A stretch of DNA of 27,500 bases from Tubiluchus corallicola (lineage: Eukaryota > Priapulida > Priapulimorpha > Priapulimorphida > Tubiluchidae), in contig JAQGDQ010001301.1 in assembly GCA_030141605.1 (NCBI GenBank), positions 1-27,500 of the forward strand, read 5' to 3'. Shown here piece after piece: positions 20,064 through 27,500 of this stretch (within the stretch, counting starts at the first letter, position 1; each line of letters begins with the position of its first letter). The position numbers were made by a program, and so were the translations under genes. Below the pieces are notes generated by a model. The model saw only the letters and a list, made by a program, of their open reading frames with translations. It searched no databases and had not been told where the DNA came from.

Positions 20064-20283
20064 ATGTCTATGTCTATGTCTATCGCTGTGTCCATGTCCA
20101 CGTCCATGGCTATGTCTACGTCTACGTCTACGTCTACGTCTACGTCTACGTCTATGTCTATGTCTATGTCTATGTCTACGTCTATGTCAATGTCTACGTC
20201 TACGTCTACGTCTACGTCTACGTCTACGTCTACGTCTATGTCTATGTCTATGTCTATGTTTATGTCTATGGCTATGGCTATGG
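20064..20283. repeat. (GTCTAT)/(GTCTAC) hexanucleotide array
   Basis: About 35 hexamers alternating in blocks of GTCTAT and GTCTAC, with single GTCAAT and GGCTAT variants. Since the period is two codons, open frames MSMSTSTS and VYVYVY arise; not a gene. Confidence 0.92.
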
Positions 20284-20439
20284 CATATGTGCTTTGGTAT
20301 AAATTTTCACAATTTTAAATTAACTATATAAAATATTATATAAAGAACAGATCCTTCTTATAACCTGAACTCTCTATTATTAATTTTTGCAGTCTCTGAG
20401 TTAATTATTAAAATAAACTTATTAATTGCGATTAGTGTG

Positions 20440-20512
20440 TTTTGAGTAATATAGCAGGTGAGAATGCTGGACTGATTGATGAACTGTGTTAATCTTGGTT
20501 CAAATCCTGAAA
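20440..20512 (+). mobile_element. Weak tRNA-like (SINE head) remnant
   Basis: TATAGCAGGTGAGAATGCTGG followed about 35 bp later by a canonical B box GGTTCAAATCC (about 20498-20508) resembles a tRNA-derived SINE head. The A box is poor and no tail was identified, so this may be an old fragment or chance. Confidence 0.35.
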
Positions 20513-21060
20513 ATGTGCATCTGTAAAATTTTAAAAGTAGGTAACGTAGCCAGTCTTGTCAATTTCACTATGCCGAATCTGAAGAATTTACCCGTCAAGA
20601 AATTAAGTGGAAAGGGATTAAAAACGGAAAAAACAAAATGGCTGCAAAGTTTTTATACAAACTACGTAATTTAAGAGAAATTTCGAGAAAATTAGCATTA
20701 AGAAAATGTTATGACATGTATTCCAAAGTATTTGACGTAGGGAATCGAATCTCTGATAATTTAACTTTCTAAAATGGCCGCCATTTTCAAAATGGCCGAC
20801 ACTAGAATAGAAGAAAACAGGGTGTTCACATTTCGGTAATCTCTGGTTCTGTTCCCTACTTATCACCGACATTTTTTCCTGTCAGGTTTAGTTTAAAGAC
20901 TTGATGATGTAGACTCTTATGTTAATCTAATCTTAAAACTTAGATCGTAAATACTTACTTGAATAACATAGCTATTTTGTCACTAAAGTTCTTACTCTAG
21001 TCACTAGGAAATCCTGAAACTACCATGCGCTTTTAAGAACATATAAGTTATATATACATA
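20513..21060. other. Unassigned sequence with an AAAATGGC palindrome
   Basis: No gene supported; frames at 20486-20674 (plus) and 20618-20872 (minus) have no motifs. AAAATGGCCGCCATTTT at about 20773-20789 is a 17-bp palindrome with a 1-bp centre, followed by another AAAATGGCC. AAAATGGCTGC is at 20635-20645. Confidence 0.35.
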
Positions 21061-21290
21061 GATATATAGATATAGATATAGATATAGATATAGATATAGA
21101 TATAGATATAGATATAGATATAGATATAGATATAGATATAGATATAGATATAGATATAGATATAGATATAGATATAGATATAGATATAGATATAGATATA
21201 GATATAGATATAGATATAGATATAGATATAGATATAGATATAGATATAGATATAGATATAGATATAGATATAGATATAGATATAGATATA
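21061..21290. repeat. (GATATA)n hexanucleotide array, nearly pure
   Basis: About 38 uninterrupted GATATA units, except for one variant unit at the left edge. The purity contrasts with the other, more degenerate arrays and suggests recent expansion. Confidence 0.95.
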
Positions 21291-21352
21291 ATTCTACATA
21301 AAAATATTCAGGTTTGCATATATAATTATACTAAATATAAAAAATATCATAC

Positions 21353-21830
21353 AAATATATATATATATATATATATATATCATTTATTCGTACTGGTGGT
21401 ACAATCACATCAAATAAACAAACAGATCAACAAGCAAAATAACATTAATTAACAAGATTAGTAAACAATGTGAATATATACAATTAAGTGAGAGTAAGAT
21501 ATGTTATTATGACGTACAACTCATTCCTGTCAAAAAATCAAAACAATTACGTTCTAGAGCCCATATAACTTCTTTAATAAAATTTACAGTCCGTATTTGT
21601 TCATCGCTAGCATTATCTCTTACATCTAATGTGTAAGAAAAAACTTTAGAAATAAAATTTTCATTTGTGTAAAAAATTTTGTACTCATTACAAATAGATG
21701 ACAAATAATAGCCAATTACAGAAGAGGCCTGAAATCGAGAATTATGTGCAAAGAAATTGGCTATATGATTTTCACTATGTAAGCAACTATGGTAAAATTT
21801 AACAAATCGTTTTTAACTGTTTGAGTGGCG
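21353..21830 (-). pseudogene. LINE C-terminal fragment with 3' UTR and (AT)n tail, minus strand
   Basis: On the minus strand, translation from about 21812 gives FVKFYHSCLHSENHIANFFA, then HNSRFQASSVIGYYLSSICN and EYKIFYTNEN, continuing to a stop near 21507. The KFxxSCLxSxN...S..G.N...IC.xY pattern is typical of the region after the RT in some LINE polyproteins. After the stop, about 120 bp of 3' UTR ends GTACGAATAAATG followed by (AT)n (plus 21355-21380), consistent with minus-strand polarity. The RT and endonuclease are missing, so it is 5'-truncated. The subfamily is unknown. Confidence 0.62.
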
Positions 21831-22029
21831 GAATAATATCACATATAAAAGAAAGACTGTATAAAAATATATAAAATAATATAAAAATTAATATAAAATG
21901 AAATAATATAAAATAATAATATAAAAGAAAGACTGTGTGAATCTGTGTGATCTAAACAGCAAATTCCAAAGTTCTTATTTCTTACTTATGGAGTTTTTAC
22001 TTCAAAATAAAGTGTCAAAATCTACTACA

Positions 22030-22390
22030 TCAACTTTGTTATCACCACGTCTGTACAGCCAATATAATTTACTTGTCTGTTAAAACTGTTAAAGTGAAAG
22101 AAATATATGACATGTATTGTCTCCATTTCATGTATCAGTATCATAATTCACTACTTCCACCAGCTTTTCAGTCATACTTTAGTCCAGTTTCAAATCAACA
22201 TGATCATTACACAAGATATTCAGTCGGAAACTATGTACTCCCTCTTCCAAAAACAAATATAATGAAACAGTCATCAAAATATAATGCTATTCAAATATGG
22301 TCATCAATTCCGCATGAAATGAAAACTCTTAATCTTTATCAATTTAAAAAAGCATCAAAGAATTACCTACTACAACGGTATAATTAACTC
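22030..22390 (+). pseudogene. LINE ORF2 C-terminal fragment
   Basis: The intact frame reads KVKEIYDMYCLHFMYQYHNS, LLPPAFQSYFSPVSNQHDHY, TRYSVGNYVLPLP, then IQIWSSIPHEMKTLNLYQFK and KASKNYLLQRYN before a stop at 22385-22387. This is a textbook LINE polyprotein terminus (IYxLQ...YH..LLP..F..YF.p....H.h.TR......p........I.W..iP..i......FKk..k..LL). The frame continues upstream only degenerately to about 22030 (LYSQYNLL in another frame). No RT domain is present. It is oriented opposite to the LINE fragment just upstream. Confidence 0.88.
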
Positions 22391-22635
22391 ACAATTTTAC
22401 TCATCCTGATCTTAAGTTACTAACAAAACTTATTTTGTTCTAATGTACGTTATAACTGATGAAAATGTAATGTTAATTGTCAATTGTTTCACTTATCTGG
22501 AGGAGGACTCGAAAGCTCAATGCTCCTTCCCCCTCCTCACAGTAACACGCTTAGTTTATTTTCAATGTAATAACAATTTGTATGTTTGAGTTGCTGTGGA
22601 ATAAATTCATAATTCATAATAATAATTCATAACAT
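22391..22635 (+). other. LINE 3' UTR with A/T-rich tail
   Basis: Follows the stop of the preceding fragment and ends GTGGAATAAATTCATAATTC, then short AATTCAT/AAT repeats at 22605-22635 that serve as a tail. It contains a small hairpin-capable segment at about 22500-22550 (GGAGGAGGACTCGAAAGCTC against CCCCCTCCTC). Confidence 0.6.
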
Positions 22636-22682
22636 GGTAAACACATTACTGAGAATTCGTTGTTTTAACTTCTATCTTGCAG

Positions 22683-22812
22683 GTAATGGCGAGTATTAGA
22701 AGTGTGACTGCATCACTAGAATCATTTGTAGCTGGACAACCAGTCCCAGCTAACCGATTAATGGATGTCATTCAAGGAAACGAGAATAGTCACCAAGATA
22801 ATAGAATAACAA
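22683..22812 (+). CDS. Candidate internal coding exon, unidentified protein (partial)
   Basis: A pyrimidine-rich acceptor (TTTTAACTTCTATCTTGCAG, ending 22682) precedes 130 bp that are open in frame 0 and end AACAA before a donor GTAGGT (22813-22818). Translation starts VMASIRSVTASLESFVAGQP, continues VPANRLMDVIQGNENSHQDN and ends RIT plus one base. Balanced amino-acid use and likely amphipathic helices (residues 2-15 and 22-31) resemble genuine protein rather than repeat read-through, and neither this sequence nor its translation recurs in the window. The entering phase is 0 and the leaving phase 1. I do not recognise the family. The flanking exons were not found: upstream lies a LINE 3' end and downstream an RT pseudogene, so introns here would be repeat-filled. 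An alternative donor GTTTAA lies 4 bp downstream. Confidence 0.45.
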
Positions 22813-22989
22813 GTAGGTTTAAATTTTTGTTTCTTTATTTCGTGTATCAAAGTGTACAGAATATTTGATTAGTATGTAAACAGAAAATTAACATACAGAG
22901 TTTATTAATTTATAGTGGATAGCTATATGATTATTAAACAACATTCATACTAAACTTTTAACGGATGATGTTCGGATTATCAATATTAT

Positions 22990-23653
22990 AATCCTCAGTT
23001 TGCATCTCCAACATTTATGTAACTCAAATGTGACAAAATCTGTAACATAATTAACAGCTTCTGCGCGCTCTTAGCTTCAACTTTCCACAAGCCACCACAG
23101 CAGAATTTAGCAGAATTTTTCCATAGAAGTGCATGAAAGGTATATAATCTGCATACAGAACAGTTGCCAAAAGTATCTGCCACAGCTCATGTGACATCTA
23201 ACTCTAAACTTTCGTTCATTTATATACAGTACATACAAGACAGGAGCTAACACTCCTCCTTGCTTTGCTCCTGCTTTGATACCAAATTCGTTAATGCAGC
23301 TATTTTAAAATATTTTTAAACTTTCGCTGATTTATATACAGTACATACAAGACAGGAGCTAACACTCCTCCTTGCTTTGCTCCTGCTTTGATACCAAATT
23401 CGTTAATGCAGCTATTTTAAAATATTTTTAAACTTTCGCTGATTTATATACAGTACATACAAGACAGGAGCTAACACTCCTCCTTGCTTTGCTCCTGCTT
23501 TGATGCAAAATTCGTTAATGCAGCTATTTTAAAATATTTTTAAACTTTCGCTGATTTATATACAGTACATACAAGACAGGAGCTAACACTCCTTCTTGCT
23601 TTACCTCTGCTCTGTACAAAATTCGTTAATACAAATATTTTAAAATATTTGTA
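22990..23653 (-). pseudogene. LINE reverse-transcriptase palm fragment with amplified motif B
   Basis: Minus-strand translation of the tandem segment gives GIKAGAKQGGVLAPVLYVLY followed by IN, the RT motif B of non-LTR elements (GxxQGxxLSPxLFxxYI). The motif's QGGVLAPVL lies at plus 23262-23236 in the copy nearest motif C. About 80 bp further on, TVLYADYIPFM (plus 23158-23141) is the catalytic YADD box, with the second aspartate replaced by tyrosine, so the copy cannot be active. Frame changes occur between the two motifs. Spacing and order B then C fit an RT palm. The 5' part (motif A and before) is not found beyond 23653. Four copies of motif B are present because of the 112-bp repeat. Confidence 0.82.
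23206..23653 (-). repeat. 112-bp tandem repeat, 4 copies, of RT motif B DNA
   Basis: AAACTTTCG(C/T)T begins at 23206, 23318, 23430 and 23542, an exact 112-bp period. Copies 2 and 3 are nearly identical; copy 4 is diverged at its distal end. Each unit holds ATTTATATACAGTACATACA then AGACAGGAGCTAACACTCCT then GCTTTG and an AT-rich AGCTATTTTAAAATATTTTT. A period of 112 is not divisible by three, so the expansion destroys the reading frame and occurred after function was lost or abolished it. Confidence 0.93.
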
Positions 23654-23894
23654 ATTTAAAAACTCTAAACAGTCAATCTAGAGTGACAACAGCCAACAGT
23701 TCTTGAATTAAGTAATTTTCTCCCCCGTCTGCGTTTTTTCTTTATATTTTGTTCATAATTTAAACATTCAATTTGGTGATGCAGTTTCGGAACGAATCGT
23801 AATATCAATCAAGCATTTAAAACATAAAGCGTTCTTTTTATTTTGTTTATTTCGTTTTTATACAAATTTCCCCAAACTATGGCCACGGCTGCTT
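23654..23894. other. Unassigned AT-rich sequence
   Basis: A few short T-rich runs; nothing identifiable. A small inverted repeat (CTCTAAACAGTCAATCTAGAG) lies at about 23663-23683. Confidence 0.3.
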
Positions 23895-24525
23895 AAGGTA
23901 TAGGTTAAGGTATAGGTTAAGGTAAAGGTTAAGGTAACGGTTAAGATAAAGGTAAAAGTAAAGGTTAACGTAAAGATTAAGGTAAAGGTAAAAGTAAAGG
24001 TTAAGGTAAAGTTAAGGTAAAGGTAAAAGTAAAGGTTAAGGTAAAAGGTAAAGGTAAAGGTAAAAGTAAAGGTGAAGGTAAAGGTAAAGGTAAAGGTAAA
24101 GGTAAAGGTAAATGTAAAGGTAAAGGTAAAGGTAAAGGTAAAGGTAAAAGTAAAGGTAAAAGTAAAGGTTAAGGTAAAGGTAAAGGTAAAGGTAAAGGTA
24201 AAGGTAAAGGTAAAGGTAAAGGTAAAGGTAAAGGTAAAAGTAAAGGTTAAGGTAAAGGTAAAGGTAAAGGTAAAATTAAAAGTAAAGGTAAAAGTAAAGG
24301 TTAAGGTAAAGGTTAAGGTAAAGGTAAAATTAAAAGTAAAGGTAAAAGTAAAGGTAAAAGTAAAAGTAAAAGTAAAAGTAAAGGTTAAGGTAAAGCTTAA
24401 GGTAAAGGTAAAGGTTAAGGTAAAGATTAAGGTAAAGGTAAAAGTAAAGGTTAAGGTAAAGCTTAAGGTAAAGGTAAAGGTTAAGGTAAAGGTAAAAGTA
24501 AAGGTCTTAGGTAAAGGTAAAAGTA
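23895..24525. repeat. (GGTAAA)n hexanucleotide array with GGTTAA variants
   Basis: About 100 hexamers, mostly GGTAAA, with interspersed AGTAAA, GGTTAA and ATTAAA forms and blocks that recur at longer distances (for example GGTAAAGCTTAAGGTAAAGG twice near 24390 and 24455). The KVKVKV frame at 24072-24551 is repeat read-through; it switches phase where single bases are lost. Confidence 0.93.
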
Positions 24526-24660
24526 AATTATCAGTATTACCAGATAAGTAAAATATGTGTAAAACTAATTTGTCAGTAATGGAACAAATCTGCCGACGAG
24601 GCCATTTGGGCGAAAGCTCCTGAAATGAATAAACGATCTGTTGTGATACTATAAAGGGAT

Positions 24661-25225
<565 letters not shown>

Positions 25226-25699
25226 TTCATTCGATGTTCCACCTGAGTTGGGAGCGGTTGAAACCGCCAGGGAAACAAATTGTGCTAAAGAATTGCACAG
25301 ATAAGAAGCCCGTGCAAATAAATGAATTTTAATCAGACTAGTGTAATTTTCTAATCGTTAAAAACAAGTTTTTGCAGCTATCCAACAAATGTGATAATAA
25401 TTAAAAAGGGACAACCGTAAAATGTTGTCATATCAGTTTGCGTACATCAGCTTAGAAAGGTTTAAGAATGTTATTATGAAAAACATAATATACCGTACAA
25501 AGACTCTACTGAAGAGTCTATGTGCAACCTAAGTACTACTATATCCAAACACAATGTACAAACCTACAAAGCCAGAAAGATCAGGTTGGGCACTTTCCAA
25601 AAATGGCGAATAAATAATCAAGGCACAGAAGCTCAGCCAAACAAAATGTATAAAATGCAACGTGTTCTTATGTTTGCAACAAGATCGTAATTGCTTCTT
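25226..25699. other. Unassigned sequence
   Basis: Normal-complexity DNA without supported coding or structural feature. GGTTGAAACC at 25256-25265 is a short palindrome-like element at the edge of the triplet repeat. Confidence 0.3.
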
Positions 25700-25789
25700 G
25701 AGATTCCACGTGTAAATTCCATGTTGAGATTCCACATGTAAATTCCATGTCGAGATTCCACATGTAAATTCCATGTCGAGATTCCTCAT
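25700..25789. repeat. 26-bp tandem repeat, about 3.5 copies
   Basis: GAGATTCCAC(A/G)TGTAAATTCCATGT units begin at 25700, 25726, 25752 and 25778. Each unit contains ACATGT and CATGT elements that allow local hairpins. The minus-strand frame through it reads repeats of WNLHVES and is not supported as a gene. Confidence 0.9.
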
Positions 25790-25891
25790 AAGTCAGAATT
25801 TTGTAATAAAATTTCAGGACTTTATTAAATGTATTGAATAAACTTCAGATTTCCAAATATACAGCATTTGTTTTCCTTTTGTCATGATTAG

Positions 25892-26357
25892 CAACCATTG
25901 AATCCCAGTGTATCCCGTGGGATACGAGAATATTTTCTGCCTTTAAAATTAATAAAATTTTAAAACTGACAGTTATTTGATCTGTTAATAGTTATTTTGA
26001 TTTAATCCAATAACAATAGACTAAAAATGGTGATAAAATGGCAAACTAGAAAATCTACGTAGCATAAAAAACTGTGCAAGGTACAGTACTTTAGAGACGA
26101 CTTTGTACAGATCAGCATAGCATGCACACTAAATGTGTTAAATACTTTAAAAAATTATCAGCAGTTGCAAAATGAAACACATTTTATGCTTCAATTGAAT
26201 CCCAATTTATCCCGTGGGATACAGGCTATAATTAGCACGCGGGCACAGCTAGAAAAAAATTATTATTATGTGCAAACAAGATGGACATACTGAACAAAAG
26301 TACCAAGCCAAAATATTTTTTCTTATTAAAAAAATAATTTAGGACTGAAAGGGTTAA
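25892..26357 (-). mobile_element. piggyBac-like MITE, copy 2 (one end altered)
   Basis: Reverse-complement match over nearly its whole length to the MITE at 11276-11741, including ACTGACAGTTATTTGATCTG, GGTGATAAAATGGCAAACTA, GTACAGATCAGCATAGCATG and AGATGGACATACTGAACAAA. Its right end keeps TGAAAGGG followed by TTAA (26354-26357). Its left end does not show CCCTTTCA; instead it starts CCATTGAATCCCAGTGTATC, which resembles the MITE's internal segment near 11425-11442. So one terminal repeat was lost or exchanged, and there is TTAG in place of TTAA at about 25888. The palindrome GTATCCCGTGGGATAC is at 25910-25925, with a second one near 26208-26222. Confidence 0.85.
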
Positions 26358-27094
26358 TTAAGCATGATCCAAATTTTTAATTGTTATCAAGTTAATGTTG
26401 TCACAGGGTATGGTGTGACGTCACAAAAACAGTATTACCAGATGAATAAAATTAACATGGCTACTGCTGGATTCTTTACTACAAATAGCTAACGCGTCCC
26501 TACCATTTAGACCACGACATTATAGCGTAAATGTCATTTCTCACTTTAAATACGGACCAATAACAATAAATCACCGCGGCTGAACGATACTGATGGTTCT
26601 CTGACGTCTTCACTCGTTTAAACAGCCCTTATCAACGAATGTTTACTCGTCGATTTGACGATTCTGATCTTTTCTGTTGCCCAAATGATGCTTACATTAA
26701 AGTACAATGAGATAGCCAGCAAGAAACTTGACTTGAATTGACTCTGATACGGTAAATGCTGTTCGGTTCACAATATGTGCAAAATACTGAGTTATTTTAA
26801 TTCAGCTACAGTGCAAGCACCTTTGCTTAAGATATATTTTAATGCAGAAAGATGTTCAAATTATTAAAAAAAATGATTCTACTCCTCAATTTCCCAGTTT
26901 TATTCCAGACTTTCCAAACGGGAGTATATTTGCAACACTCAAACACAGCTGCAAAAACACTGACAAATTTTTATAACCACAATTATTCTGCACTGTTCTA
27001 TCGTGTTTATAAAATTTTTAAGCTTATTCTTCTCATTTCCTCGTACTTCTTTTGGATTGCGTATTGAGTTTGTCCAATAGCACGGCAGCGGCAG
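26358..27094. other. Unassigned sequence
   Basis: No gene supported. The 71-codon plus frame (26852-27067) is rich in hydrophobic residues but has no family signal. CAGTATTACCAGAT at about 26431-26444 also occurs at about 24531-24544, flanking the hexanucleotide array; the meaning is unclear. Confidence 0.3.
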
Positions 27095-27149
27095 CTGTTG
27101 TTATTGTTGTTGTTGTTGTTGTCGTTGTTTTTGTTGTTGTTGCTGGTGC

Positions 27150-27216
<67 letters not shown>

Positions 27217-27255
27217 ACTGTTGTTGTTGTTACTGTTGTTGTCGTTATTGTCGTT

Positions 27256-27286
<31 letters not shown>

Positions 27287-27399
27287 TCGTTGTTGTTGTT
27301 GTTGTCGTCGTCGTCGTTGCTGCTGCTGTTGCTGCTGCAGATGGTGGTGATGATGATGTTACTCACAGCAAGAATTCCCATTCTTCCTTAAAAATCAAT
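27095..27399 (-). repeat. Compound GTT/GTC/CTG element, copy 2 (inverted)
   Basis: GTTGTT-dominated triplets (27095-27297) end in GTCGTCGTCGTTGCTGCTGC, a GATGGTGATGATGATGTTAC segment and CATTCTTCCTTAAAAATCAA, the reverse complement of the leader of the element at 24661. In this copy GTT/GTC takes the place of the (ACT)n core. Downstream, 27400-27500 is unassigned. Confidence 0.88.
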
Positions 27400-27500
27400 T
27401 GAAGAAGTCAAGCAGAATAATACAGTCGTCCTAAGCAAAATTCTGCAAAAGCCGAAATATCATTGCGCAAATATGGAAAAATTATCTTTTCGAATGTTGA

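Noticed and set aside
20009-20318. VYVYVY and MSMSTS frames
   Set aside because: Two-codon period of the GTCTAT/GTCTAC hexanucleotide array.
23895-24525. Telomeric-type array because of GGTTAA units
   Set aside because: The dominant unit is GGTAAA with random variants, not a uniform telomeric motif, and it is internal.
24072-24551. 159-codon KVKVKV frame
   Set aside because: It is pure read-through of the (GGTAAA)n array; phase shifts with each lost base and there is no flanking coding or splice signal.

Overview
The window looks like nuclear DNA of an invertebrate-type metazoan. It is AT-rich, carries no operons or dense ORFs, and is built almost entirely from non-LTR retrotransposon (LINE) fragments, a tRNA-headed SINE, TTAA-flanked MITEs, a probable solo LTR, foldback DNA and unusually long microsatellites. 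I cannot name the species. No complete host gene is visible; at most there are isolated exon-like segments (109 bp or less at 5214-5322, 35 bp at 10749-10783, 55 bp at 19761-19815, 130 bp at 22683-22812). Most long open frames are read-through of simple repeats and are not genes.

Layout. 1-1380: AT-rich repeat and unassigned sequence. 1381-1800: decayed LINE C-terminus. 1890-2517: GA tract with an internal 159-bp duplication. 3066-3079: exact CTCF-core match. 3175-3716: a retroposon on the minus strand carrying a 92-bp minisatellite; a second copy on the plus strand lies at 17665-18474. 3927-4412: 18-bp minisatellite, followed by a LINE 3' end (4425-4945). 5214-5322: exon-like island. 5690-7040: tetranucleotide, polypyrimidine and GAT/GTG repeats. 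7975-8365: CCA repeat. 8415-8725: LINE C-terminus, then a tRNA-derived SINE with an (ATT)n tail (8918-9285). 9663-10386: probable solo LTR on the minus strand.

11246-14452 is the most striking block. A LINE 3' end is split by a 458-bp piggyBac-like MITE at a TTAA site. Its last 35 codons plus the start of its 3' UTR are amplified into 14 tandem copies of a 147-bp unit with a partial four-unit higher-order period. The LINE 3' UTR and (ATT)n tail follow the array. 14722-15720: duplicated dispersed-repeat segments. 16162-19370: a large interrupted palindrome flanked by direct repeats, with one arm split by the retroposon mentioned above.

20064-21290: two hexanucleotide arrays and a weak tRNA-like sequence. 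21353-22620: two LINE 3' ends in opposite orientation. 22683-22812: best exon candidate. 22990-23653: a minus-strand LINE reverse-transcriptase pseudogene in which the segment encoding RT motif B is itself tandemly amplified (112 bp x 4). 23895-24525: (GGTAAA)n. 24661-25225 and 27095-27399: an inverted pair of compound trinucleotide elements. 25892-26357: second MITE copy, opposite orientation.

The unifying theme is that tandem DNA is being generated from mobile-element sequence, both from internal LINE coding segments (147 bp, 112 bp) and from retroposon 3' tails ((ATT)n, (TGAT)n, (AT)n).
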